Positions 1 to 10,117 of a stretch of DNA of 64,000 nt are shown one piece after another. Source of the DNA: Mycocentrospora acerina (lineage: Eukaryota; Ascomycota; Dothideomycetes; Pleosporales); the NCBI GenBank assembly GCA_022701365.1, contig JAKUHH010000084.1, forward strand, positions 844,021-908,020, in the 5' to 3' direction. Under the pieces are notes generated by a model that was not told where the DNA came from, ran no database searches, and was given only the letters and a program-made list of their open reading frames with translations. The translations under genes were made by a program, and so were the position numbers. Numbering within the stretch: the first letter of the stretch is position 1; every line of letters starts with the position of its first letter.

Positions 1-228
1 CCGAGTTAAGCTAGTACAATCGCGTCGTCAGCCTCCATTGCCATCGCATTCCATCTTCAAAGCTTCCGAACAAGCTTCAAGCATGTGGTGGCTGCTCACA
101 TCTCTAAAGTCCATGACGCCGAGCTCTCCAAGCGCAGACACGACCTCGCGGCCAATCTCATTGGATATGTAGAGCTGCGTCAAGGACATGTCCGCCGAGC
201 GGAACATGGTGTCCTTGGGGGGCGCCAT
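1..228 (-). CDS. VPH1: V-type proton ATPase subunit a, N-terminal exons (partial)
   Basis: Only the first exon (100-228, 43 residues) and the first 10 bases of exon 2 (1-10) are inside the window; the gene runs off the left edge. The protein opens with MAPPKDTMFRSADMSL and reaches LGELGVMDFRD, then LNS after splicing, which is the invariant start of the membrane-embedded V0 subunit a (yeast Vph1/Stv1). This subunit carries protons across vacuolar/Golgi membranes. The intron (11-99) has a GTGAGC donor, a CTGAC branch site and a TAG acceptor, and removing it restores the family's FRDLNS. Reading on past the donor gives an unrelated tail, so the open frame there is intron read-through. The ATG at 228 is chosen because the family starts here; in-frame sequence further upstream does not resemble it. 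Vph1 versus Stv1 cannot be told apart from this piece. Confidence 0.9.
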
Positions 229-388
229 CGTGGGCAGCTCGAGCGACAAGTCTTCGCGTGAAGAATGCTTGTCTAGGGAGTTGTCGGGGGTGGTTGGGGT
301 GATGAAGGGTGGTGATGAACAGCTGCCTCGCATCCAAAGGCGTCCTGCAATGATGCGGCAAATCAGGGCTAATGCACTAGCGTGGAGA

Positions 389-396
389 GTCACGTG
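389..396. promoter_or_regulatory. Palindromic E-box (GTCACGTG) upstream of V-ATPase a
   Basis: GTCACGTG lies about 160 bp upstream of the V-ATPase subunit a start codon. It contains the CACGTG core bound by bHLH factors and matches the preferred site of fungal Cbf1-type proteins. Binding is inference; only the sequence match is seen. Confidence 0.4.
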
Positions 397-1342
397 CGAT
401 AGCTCCTATGTTTGCTGATGTCATTGTACTTGTACATGAACGATGTCTAATATTAGCCTACTTGTATTTAACGTCCTAGAGTTATGCAAGTAATCCTGGT
501 GAATCAACATGTAAACAAGAACCTTGTCTTCCCCAAAAGTCAGACACATGCTCTATGTTGCCGAGTTTTGAATTCCTCAAGCCACGCCACTGATCTGCTT
601 ATCCAAAAGTATTTATGGACAAGCCAACAATTTTGCTTTTTTGGAATCAAAACATTCTATACAATTGGTCTCCTTACTCACATTGTCCCCTTTGTTTGAA
701 TCAAAATACACTTTCAAAACATGTTGATTGTTTTGATAGATAATGAATCGTCAACTTTGAACAGGCGCACTTGAATACTCTACATTTGGAGAAGAAATTC
801 ATGCACGGAGATATCCAAAAGGAGAGCAATGCAGTCATATATTTTTCACAATAGTGAGCTCCAATGGATATGTTAGCTCTTAGATTTTACATTCCTACTT
901 CGACACCTTTTGCAGTGAAAGTTCAAAATTCTCTCTCTGTTGTATCCAAATTCCCAAGATTCACCTTTCTACAAAACAAGTAGTCATCTAATACCATAGA
1001 AGAATGTGTTTCAAACGAGATGTGAATGGAGGCGTTTCAACTGTTGAAAATAACTATGTCAAGCTCTACTATCTTCCTAAGGACTGTCCACTTCAAAGTC
1101 TCCAACACAACATCATACAAAAAGATACCGCTATCAATATCTAAAGATGGAATACACTTGAACGTAAATTGAATACAAACACTTAATCGGGCAATCTTCC
1201 TTCTCTCCGTTCCATTACTCTTCTCAATATTTCCAAAAGATCTCGCAAAACTTGACATGAATGTGCAGAGAGGATACATTTATCTTCTACAAACCTTCCT
1301 CCACCTCCTCTATACCCCCCTTCCATCCTTTAAGAAAATAGA

Positions 1343-1399
1343 GAAGAAGAAGAAGAAGAAGAAGAAGAAGAAGAAGAAGAAGAAGAAGAAGAAGAAGAA
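1343..1399. repeat. (GAA)n microsatellite
   Basis: About 19 uninterrupted GAA units followed by an A-rich tail. It is one of three long GAA tracts in the window (the others near 16076 and 61682). Confidence 0.95.
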
Positions 1400-1440
1400 A
1401 AAAGAAACATTACCATCACCTCTTCCCCACAATCTATCTA

Positions 1441-1584
1441 TCCATCCATCCATCCATCCATCCTCTTTCCTGCCTGCCTGCCTGCCAGCCTGCCAAACAA
1501 AGCGAGCAAAAGATTGTATGTAGTAGGTAAGTAATTAAGTGAGCAAAAATAAATAAAAAATAGACGTAGAAGCACAAATAAAAA

Positions 1585-1633
<49 letters not shown>

Positions 1634-1767
1634 ATATTGGCACATGCAAAACAGTCATCATTAGCAAGATTGACATGAATTGGGAGACGGAAGAAAGTGT
1701 AATGATTCATTTAGTATCGTATAGCATGGTATAGTATAGCATAGCATAGCATAGCATAGCATAGCAT
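1441..1767. repeat. Chain of different simple repeats
   Basis: In order: (CATC)n at 1441-1463, (CTGC)n at 1471-1494, (AC)8 at 1585-1600 running directly into (AG)16 at 1601-1632, and a TAGCA pentanucleotide array at about 1736-1767. Nothing coding is apparent. Confidence 0.9.
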
Positions 1768-2412
1768 TACAGCGCTACTCCCTTGACAAACCTGCAATGC
1801 GATACACCCTACGCGTCGTCGTCATATACTACTACTACTCCAACAACGGCCCTATCCCTTTGCCTTTCACTCCATTCATCCATCCATCCATGCCTCCTAC
1901 CACACATTCAATCGCACCAAGAAACCCTCGTTACCAAACACGGACGTAAACCCTCGCCATCGCCACCACCACCACCATCATCACTACCACGACAACAACG
2001 ACAACAACAACAAAGAGATGAAAAGTGTACAAAACTAAAAAAAAAAGGGTGGGGAATCAAAGAGTGCGACTTGTCAGAGAGCGAAAAAAAAAAATCCTCA
2101 TGTCGCGAGCCGCAAACAACAACCACAAAAAAAGAAACGCCATGCACGTTAATCCAGTCAACCGCCCGATCCACCTCGCACCGCATCATGTCGTGAGTAA
2201 TGTTTTGTATCTTGGCGCCGATTCGTAAAAAAATGCTCTTCCTGACCGCCTCTTTTCGTCCCAAAACACCAAACGTCAAGATATAATGCTCGCTTGCAAA
2301 CAAGGAAAAGAGAGAGATAGAGAGAGATAGAGAGACAGTGGAAAGTGGAAAGTGGAATCTAGACTAGCTGAATAGTGGTCATAGATCTTCCACTGCCAGA
2401 GCAACCCACCAT

Positions 2413-4554
2413 CTACTGTGGAGGATAAAAGGCAGCCGGTTGCATCTGCTGAGGGTAATAGTACGCGCCGTCAGGACCAGGTGTCATCATGCCACCCATA
2501 CCAGGCACAGTGTAGCTAGGCTGAGTATACCCCTCCACGGGAGGCGCAGAGTATAGTGTAGAAGAGTCTACATAGTACGTCATGCCATTGGACTCGTAGG
2601 CAACCATGTTGGGCTGAACGGCAGGAGCTGGTGCGGGCACAACAGTGGGAGCCGGTGGGGGCATGGCGTAGGCAGGCTGTTGTGCGGCGGGCACGAACAT
2701 GGGCACCATGCCGCCGGGTGGAATATATGGTGGTTGAACAGCGTTTGGTGGTGGGTAGTAGTATCCCTGTGGCACGAAAGGTTGAGGAGGGAAGCCACCC
2801 TGTTGATATGGCTGGAAAGCAGGCGCATGGATCGCCCGCTCGGGGATGTTGGAGAGAGGAGTGCCACCAGAAACTTGGCTTGGGTAAGATGGTTGGCGAG
2901 TGTGATGATAGAAATTTTGCTGTTCGTTGGAAGGTCCAGCCCCATTCATGTGCGCTGGAACTTGCTGATGGAACGGCTGCTGTTCTTGCTGTTGTGGAGC
3001 GTTGAAGTTCATGGATGCAGGAGACTCGATACCAGCGACTGACACAGTCTTCTGGGGACGAGGCTGATGCATTGGGAGCGAGCCCTGCCAGTTTTCGCGG
3101 AAAGCGGGCTTCTGCGGAAGAGGATACGAGTGATGAAGACCGTTTGTGGGTGAAATAATTGACGGTGCGTTGGGCATCCTAGGGCCACCGGGCGGCAACC
3201 TAACTACTGGTCGGCCGTGGTCAAAGGCGCCATTTCGAGACATGATGGACCCTGCTGGAGATACTAGCGTGTCGCGTCCCATCTCACGTGCCATCGAGGA
3301 CCGTCTGCTCATGGCAACACTGGGCGAGTACACGCTACCGCCGTATGCACTTGTGCGTCTGCTTGATATGCCGCCGCCAAACGAGCCAAAGCGTCCGCGT
3401 CCGCGACCAAAGCCTTGTTGGTTGGGTCGGAGAGCGCGTGGGATGAAGATGAAGGAGCGCTCGACGGTTGGGAAGATGTACCGCGGTGCAGCGGGGGGAA
3501 GAGAGACGCGGACGGGCTTGTCGCGGCGGAGGGGCGGGCGGTGGTTTGGCAGGCGCGTGTGCTGCTTGATGGGCACGTTCTGGAACAGGATGGGCGCCTT
3601 CATGTTGGGCAGGAACACGCGGACCAGTGCGTTGTGTGTGTGCACCGTGGTGGAGAAGTTGCGTGTCTGCGGGGCTTTGGGGGCAGGAGCAGGGGCAGCT
3701 CTTGCAGGGTGGTGTGTGGTCGAGGCCGGCGCCTGGTGGACGGGGACGGCGGCGCTGGCGGGCGGCGCTGGCTGGGCTTGGGGCGGGACGTTGATGGTGT
3801 CGTGCAGGTCGTGCTGCCACGGCGAGTCGGTGGCTTCCTGGGGCTGTGGCCTCATGCTGCGAGCGTCAGTAGGGCGGACGTGTGTGCGGAAAGGCGTGTC
3901 GGGGAGGGCATACTTTGCTGGCGAAAAGGGACCGCCGACGCCGCCGCCCCGTCCTCGTCCGCGCGCGCCGCCGCCTCGGAAGCCGTGCTGGCCGTGTGCG
4001 GAGCGCTGGTCGTGCATGAAGAAGGCGCCGCGGTTGGGGATGAAGGCGGGGTCTGCGTCGCGCTTCTGCTTGTACTCGTCGTGCTCGCGCCGCCTGCGCT
4101 CGCCCAGCGTCTCTGACCGTCCGGACGGAGGCCTCACGGCGGGCGCTGGCTCTGCTGCCGACAGCCCCGCGTCCAGGTCGAGCGCCTCGGCGTCGGCTGC
4201 GTCGGCCGAGACGGCCAGGCCGTTCAGCATGGCCTGCGTCTCCTTGAGCTGGGCAAAGGCGGTGTCGGAGCGGGCGATGGGCGGCGAGGGCTGGCGGGCG
4301 CTGGCGTTTGTGCGGGATTTGGCGTCGCGGGCGCCATTGGCTTTCCGCTTGGCCTTTGCGCCTGCGTGCGAGGGGGCGCTGTCGACGTCGCTCAGGTCGC
4401 TGTTGTCGGCGTCGGCGTTCTCGTCAATGTCGCTGGGGACCGAGACGTCGCTCTGCGAGTCATCCGCCCACGTCGCCACCGACTTGTTCTCGTCCTCGTC
4501 GCTCAGCCGCCGGCGGCGTGTGACAATGTTGGATCGTTTCTGCACGGGAGCCAT
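2413..4554 (-). CDS. Btz (CASC3/Barentsz) domain protein
   Basis: Single exon, 713 residues. The N-terminal 150 residues are acidic and Ser/Asp-rich after a basic patch (TRRRR). Residues about 150-230 match the Btz/SELOR domain that binds eIF4AIII in the exon junction complex: an Arg-rich helix (ERRRREHDEYKQKRD), then DPAFIPNRGAFFMHDQR and an RG-rich stretch (GARGRGRGGG). The remainder is disordered and rich in Pro, Gln, Tyr and Gly, typical of an RNA-granule protein. The likely role is in mRNA splicing memory, localisation or decay; the partner is inferred from the family. The start at 4554 is the first ATG of the frame, preceded by stops. A large overlapping plus-strand frame (3146-4585) is a composition shadow. 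Function in this fungus is not established; the domain call is strong. Confidence 0.85.
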   Translation of the reverse strand: MAPVQKRSNIVTRRRRLSDEDENKSVATWADDSQSDVSVPSDIDENADADNSDLSDVDSAPSHAGAKAKRKANGARDAKSRTNASARQPSPPIARSDTAFAQLKETQAMLNGLAVSADAADAEALDLDAGLSAAEPAPAVRPPSGRSETLGERRRREHDEYKQKRDADPAFIPNRGAFFMHDQRSAHGQHGFRGGGARGRGRGGGVGGPFSPAKYALPDTPFRTHVRPTDARSMRPQPQEATDSPWQHDLHDTINVPPQAQPAPPASAAVPVHQAPASTTHHPARAAPAPAPKAPQTRNFSTTVHTHNALVRVFLPNMKAPILFQNVPIKQHTRLPNHRPPLRRDKPVRVSLPPAAPRYIFPTVERSFIFIPRALRPNQQGFGRGRGRFGSFGGGISSRRTSAYGGSVYSPSVAMSRRSSMAREMGRDTLVSPAGSIMSRNGAFDHGRPVVRLPPGGPRMPNAPSIISPTNGLHHSYPLPQKPAFRENWQGSLPMHQPRPQKTVSVAGIESPASMNFNAPQQQEQQPFHQQVPAHMNGAGPSNEQQNFYHHTRQPSYPSQVSGGTPLSNIPERAIHAPAFQPYQQGGFPPQPFVPQGYYYPPPNAVQPPYIPPGGMVPMFVPAAQQPAYAMPPPAPTVVPAPAPAVQPNMVAYESNGMTYYVDSSTLYSAPPVEGYTQPSYTVPGMGGMMTPGPDGAYYYPQQMQPAAFYPPQ

Positions 4555-5731
4555 GGTTGCGGGCTGGGGCTGGGCGGAGTGGTAGCGTGAGGTCGAGGGC
4601 GCGATGATGTCGACGTGGGGTCCGGGACCGATGTCGTGGTCCGAAGGGCAAGGCGAGGCAGGGCAGGGCGATTCGACTCGGCTTATTAGGGGACGGCGCT
4701 GCAGCTGCGTGTCGGGCTCGGCAAGAGGGCGGAAAAGTCAATCGGGGAGGCTGCAAGGCGTGCAGTGGGGATGGGGCAATGTGCAGGGCAGAGCAGAGCG
4801 TCGGGGCGGGTGTTGGCAGCGATGATGTCGTTTACGTGATGTCTTGATGCCTAAGAAAATGCGACGGCATTTGCCGCCGAGCCGTGCGCTGCGGGAAAGC
4901 CTGCGGATCTGCACACTGAAGCCTCTCCACCCTCGCCCCAGATGCTGCTGGCCTGGATGACTGACGGCTCTCTGTTGCAGGCAATTGGCTGCACGCACGA
5001 GACTGTCCAGAGCCCATGCTGTGGCAGCCTGCTACGCCTGCTCAACCAGCCATCGTGTGCCTGGCCAGAGGGCTGCTGTGCCTGGCCAAGCGATTTGCTG
5101 TGCAGCTCAACAAAGCAGCCGTTTGAGCAGTCATCGCAGCTCCACCTGCCCCGTGCACGTGATAATCTCCAGTTCCAGTCCTCTACCAAGCACGCACCCC
5201 AGAGTCCATTACACAACATGCACCCCAGAGTCCATCACATAGCGTGCACTTCAGATCCAGCACGCAGTTTGGATACTAGTCAAGATGATTACAATGTGTC
5301 ATTCGACTATTGGGACTTCCGCTTCTCTGAGAAGTGCCTCTAAACCCTTATACCTAATCCCTAACCCCATCCTATCCCACCCACAAAAAATCACAACCAT
5401 GACGCTAAACACGTCCATGCCCTAATTCACAAGCACCACGCTATGCTAATGCCGTCCCAGAGGACCAAAACAATAAACGCCGCCAGATGCAGAGCCCTGG
5501 AAAATCAAAAAAAGGCTGCCCGCTGGTCGAGGGGGTATGCATGCACATGTAAACAGACAATGCTTAAAAGAAAAAAGTATCAAAATGAAAAGCTGGCATG
5601 CTTCCACGCACTCCCAGCGACGACTAAACCTCGTCCCATGAAATTTGAAAAAGTCGGCGCAGTACAAAGTCAAACTAGACTTACGCCTTTAACAAGTAGA
5701 TGGTGGCATGCCTCCCATTGGACCGCCACCC
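4555..5731. other. Intergenic, no gene seen
   Basis: Promoter side of the Btz gene and 3' side of the PNUTS-like gene. It contains a 16-bp direct repeat (GCACCCCAGAGTCCAT at 5194-5209 and 5220-5235). The 133-codon plus-strand frame at 4942-5343 has no recognisable domain and ordinary composition, and I do not call it. Confidence 0.5.
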
Positions 5732-8700
5732 TCAAAGGTTCATATCGTGAATATACGTGCAGTTGTCGCCCTTGTTGCACGTTCCTTTTTGGAAGAACTT
5801 GCATGCTAGCACTTTGTGAGGTCGATCGACTCGACTCTTCGCCTTCTTGCCCTGACCCCGTTCAAAGCCGTTGTTGCCTTCATCTCGCTGTCGCTTCGGC
5901 CCGCCATTGGCCTGTTGGTTGTATTGGCTTTGCTGCGCTTGGTACACCGAGGCCTCCTGCTGTGGTGCCTGCGCTTGTTGCAGAAACGGAAAAGCAAATG
6001 GCGGGAATCCCGGTGGCGGCGGCGGTAGAGCCGCGCCATTCACCGTTTGCGTTTGCAACGCCGACATGATGGCAGCGAGATCTAGTCCTGATCCCGGCGC
6101 CATTGGCTGCTGTATAGGAGCTTGCGTTGGCATCGACATGGGTAGCGGGGGTGGCGCTAGTCCTTGTCCTTGCAAGGCATTGATGATGCTAGCAAGATCG
6201 GGGGCTGCAGGAGCCGCAGCAGGCATCGTGTATGGCGTTTGAATCGGCGCCTGCACAACTTGCTGTGCTTGATTTGGGGGAGGTATAGCGAACTGCTTGA
6301 AGATTTCCTCGAGATTGCTAAGATCGGGCATCGGTGCAGGTGCAGGCGTGGGTGCGGGAGCTGCCAAAACCGGTTGTGGGCATCTTCGAAGCACCTTGTC
6401 CGGCGGCGTTCCGAAAACCATGACTGAAACCGGCTCTTGAGGTTGTTCCAAAGGCGGTTCGTTGGGAGAAGAGGGTATGTCGCCTGGATGTGAGTAAAAG
6501 ACCATCAGTGTGGCGTTTTCTCGTCGCACATTTGCTTCCTTTTCAGGGCACAACGGCACTCTCTCTCCGCCTCCAAATGGTACATAGTTGCGCTCACGCT
6601 CTTCTGGAGGTATAACGCTAAAGTCTACATGAGACGGCTCAGTCCATGACCGGTACTCAATTTCGGGCTCATCGTCATCCTCTTCGACATCAAGCTCCTT
6701 GTGCTGCTTGAACATGCGACCTTCTCCTCCAATGTCACCTGCGTCCCGAACAAAGTTCTCGTCGTGGCCTTCATCTTCTTCAGGCACATGATCAAAGTAT
6801 TTGACAGCCACCAGGGATGCGTCGGGGCGGAAAGTGACACGCAAGTGTCGTCTGGACTCCTTTCGTAATCGTTTGGCCTTTTCCTCCGAGGTTTCTGGCG
6901 GTGACTGCTTTTCAGACTTGACAGGCACTACCTCCTGTTCTTTAGGCTTCAATAGCGAGGCCATGGTTGACGCAAAGGAGAATGAGGATTTTGCCGCCGG
7001 TGCTGCGGGCTTCTTTTCTTTGGCTGCAACCGGCGCGGATTTCTGCTGCACAGCAGTCGCAGCTGGCGCTGGCCTTTTACTGGCGGCATTGAGGGAGGCG
7101 AATATGCCAGACGGCTTATTGGCCACTTGGTTGACCCGGGCCTTGACAGGCGCAGGTGCTGCTCCGGGTTTTTCGCCAAGCTTCTTTCGTTGCAGTACGG
7201 GAAGCGTAGGTTTTGGCGCTGCAGTCACATCACCCTCTTTTCTCACGGTATTTGGAGGCAGATCAGAAGGTTTGAGCCTTTTCGCTCCTGGCCCTTCCGT
7301 GGGTTGACGAGTCACCGGTTCTGTTGCAGGGCGTTTTGCGCCTTTCACTTCATTAAGCTCAGTCCTGGGCGGGGAGCCCGCCTTGACCTTTTTGCTGCCA
7401 GAGGCAGCGCTGTCAGTCACCTGTTGAATCAACGCTTTGTGTTTTTCATTTGCGTGTTTCTTCATCGAAACTAGCGCTTTGCTGACCTTGGTCTCTTCTA
7501 GGAGCTCAGTGGTCAAAGTTCCGCATCTCGATAAGATTTCGTAGATGACGGCAGACAACGAACCATCATAATCCTTTGCTTTGAATCGATTCGCTAAAAA
7601 CTGATAGCAAAGATACAACAAAGGCTTTATTTGCCCGAGATGATACAAGACGTCAGGATGAGCATGATCAAGCGCAGCTTTCAAGGCAGACTGGAGCAAA
7701 TCCCGTTGACTGGCAACACGGCTTTTAAGCACAGGCAGCTCACCTATCTTCTTCTGTTCTTCTGCGTCGGAAACAGCTTTACTATCAGCTCGCCAACGCT
7801 TTTGAATCGTGTTGAGAACTTCCCAAATATCGCGCATGCTAGTTTTGATTTTTTCTGGGCCTGGTTGTGATCTTCGGGGATACCAAGTGGCCTTGATGAT
7901 GTCGTAGCACACGGCAGCGTGTGGTTCATCGGGTCTTGATGTTGGCAGAGGAGACGGCTCCTCGTCCTCTGAATCGGTGTAATCGCTATCATCGTCGGAA
8001 GAGTCGGTGTAGCTCTCGCTGTCGGTAACCTCTCTTTTCAGACTGTCTGCCGTCTTGTCAAACTTACGAGCTCTCGATAGTGAAGACTTGGCTGATGAAA
8101 GTCTGGCAAGCTTCTTGTTATCAGCGCCAGCCCTTTTCAGATCCTTCACTGATTGTCGAGCAGTGTACAATGGAAGCGCAGCTACACAATGGTCAGACTA
8201 TTCATTACACAGCACTGTTTGGCAGAAGAAAGCTTACTTCTATTCGTAGCTAGGTGGTGCGGTTGTGTGCCAAGATTCACAAGCTTATTAAGAGCAACAG
8301 ATTTAGTAGCTTTTGCTAACGCGACCTGATCAACAACATATAGCCCACCAGATTTCCTGCCATTTGGTATATCATATTCTGGGTTCGGCGCATATTTAAA
8401 AAATGTCGCCTGATTTGAGTTTGGAACAAACTGCTCTACGGGCTGGTTCGACATCTGACCTGATGTTAGCGATGATTTTTCTTTGTGGATATAGCTGCAT
8501 GATAGAACGTACCTGGAAAGAAGAAGCGGTTGGATGTGTATTCTGGATCGAGGTCACATTTTGCTGAAGAGCTTGTGGTGTCACCGTATTGGGATGACTT
8601 TGGGGTGTAGTGTTTCGCATTGGCATTTGGTAGGGGGAGTGCTGCTGTTGTCGAATAGCAGCAGGATCCATCCCCAAGGAAGGGTCCACATTCGAGGGGT

Positions 8701-9013
8701 GTACGTAGCTGCCCATTGATCCATGCTGGTTGAACTGGCCGTACTGGTATGGCGAGGCCGTTCGAGGGGTATGCTCTTGAGTTGTATATGTTTGGCTCAG
8801 GACGTTGACGGGTTGTTGTTGTGGATATGGGCGTTGATGCCATGAGTGGGTCGATGTGTTGGGCACTAGGCCAGGATGTTGGTTGAGCTGTGTTTCCCAA
8901 GATGGTGTACCATAACGATCGACAGAAGAGAAGAGGCTTTGGTACGATGGGTCGGTGTAAATGTTCTGTCCCGGCATGGGCACTTGTTCACTGGGCACGT
9001 GATTGGAAGCCAT
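5732..9013 (-). CDS. PNUTS-like PP1 regulatory protein with CCCH zinc finger
   Basis: Three exons: 8513-9013, 8238-8454, 5732-8181; introns of 58 and 56 nt have GTACGT and GTAAGC donors. Protein of 1055 residues. The Tyr/Gln/Pro-rich N-terminus (1-240) is low complexity. An acidic Ser/Asp stretch precedes a helical domain (about 320-500) ending in TTELLEETKVSKALVSMKKH, like the TFIIS N-terminal LW fold. At about 687-690 an RVTF sequence matches the RVxF PP1-docking motif. The C-terminus is a single CCCH finger with C-X8-C-X5-C-X3-H spacing (CKFFQKGTC to H). LW domain, RVxF, then CCCH is the order in animal PNUTS/PPP1R10 and fits fission yeast Ppn1, which tethers PP1 to the cleavage and polyadenylation factor for transcription termination. 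The nuclear role is inferred from the architecture. The longest open frame begins at a TTG within exon 3, so the gene needs the upstream exons. A CCAATCA box sits about 55 bp upstream. Confidence 0.8.
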
Positions 9014-10117
9014 GATGTGAATAATTGACTTGGCCAACGACTCGTCTCAGACGAGGCTGCGAGGCTGTGATTGGCTGACGGAGGCCTTAACCCACAAGTC
9101 TTTGACTCTGGCAAACAAGATTTATGCGGCAATGCAGAATGCGCTAGGCGCTAACAGGGTAGGCGCAGGTCACAAAGGCGAAGAAAATGCCGGTTCGGGA
9201 TGGCGAGGGCTGAAAAAGACCGGTAATACTTCCGGATCGAGCGCAAGTGTCGTGGAGCTGAGTTTCTGGTTCGCAGATGCTGTCGTGGTCCCTGGAAATC
9301 CTGTTGGGAAAGGCTGCGACAGCAACAGCGGATGATGATCCAACGCGCAGCACCCGTGTCTCAGCGCCCGCAACGCCGTAAAACCCCCAGTCCACGAAAG
9401 TGTAGCTTTTGGCTGCTTTATCAGGGCGGCACCTGGCCTTCGCGTTTATTGCGATGATAACACTGTTGGTGCGTCACTTGACGTTTGCGTACCCAAATGC
9501 ACAGCACACGCGGCCACGCCGCCGTTTGCTGCTTGCGACGACGAGATGTCTTGCGCGCGAGCGTCTCGCCAAACCTCCTTCGTATGAAGCTCGGTCGGCG
9601 GCTGATGAAGCTGTGTTAATAGCAGAAACTGGGTTGATGGTCACTCTGTTTCTCCCACGATCGCGAGCCTCCCAATAAACACCGTAGCCAGCCTGAGTGC
9701 ACACTTCCCACAAAGCGCAGATTCGAAGAAGTCTAGCCTTGTATACAGAAGCCCTTATTAGGTGGGCGGCAGTTCACTGAGAAGTTGCACGTAGTTCAAA
9801 AGGGAAGAAAGGAGGGGGGATGGATGTGGGCGAGGTGAGTTGAAGAGCGAGAGCGACGGAGCAGGGGAGGCAATGGTTTTGGGCCCGCGGCCGCCAAGCG
9901 TCTAGACCTGGTCGGGTAAGGCTGACATCACTCGTGCTGGTGCTTTGGAAGAGACCACGAAGACACGGGCGAGAGCATTCGACAGGCAGACGCGCCACAG
10001 TGTCTTTTACTTTTGCTGTAGCTCCGTCGCCTTGCGCTTGAACGTGCCGCCATCTGCTCTTTCGCGTATGAAGTAATCTGCACAACGGCGGGCGCCAGCC
10101 ATCATTTTACCATCACA
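9014..10117. other. Divergent promoter region, PNUTS-like / SLY1
   Basis: No gene seen. Contains CCAATCA on the minus strand at 9068-9074, a plausible CCAAT-binding-complex site close to the PNUTS-like start. Short open frames on both strands (9144-9395, 9409-9713) look random. Confidence 0.5.

Larger units (their letters stand above)
229..2412. other. Intergenic, AT-rich, microsatellite-rich
   Basis: This 2.2 kb stretch is the promoter side of the V-ATPase a gene and the 3' side of the Btz-domain gene. Open frames here are short, low-complexity and show no family resemblance. From about 420 to 1300 it is AT-rich unique sequence with no recognisable gene; from 1343 to 1767 it is a chain of simple repeats. 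From 1780 to 2400 it is A-rich with CAA/CCA runs, possibly 3' UTR of the Btz gene. Confidence 0.6.

Noticed and set aside
1343..1767. Repeat chain as a CRISPR or satellite origin
   Set aside because: Different simple repeats with no spacer structure; ordinary microsatellites.
3146..4585. 479-codon plus-strand frame over the Btz gene
   Set aside because: Arg/Ala/Gly-rich composition shadow of the GC-rich minus-strand gene; the Btz domain on the opposite strand decides.
4942..5343. 133-codon plus-strand frame
   Set aside because: No domain, no coding-like bias, sits in a promoter region.
8182..8454. Stand-alone 90-codon gene
   Set aside because: It is exon 2 of the PNUTS-like gene plus intron read-through; splice phases join it to both neighbours.
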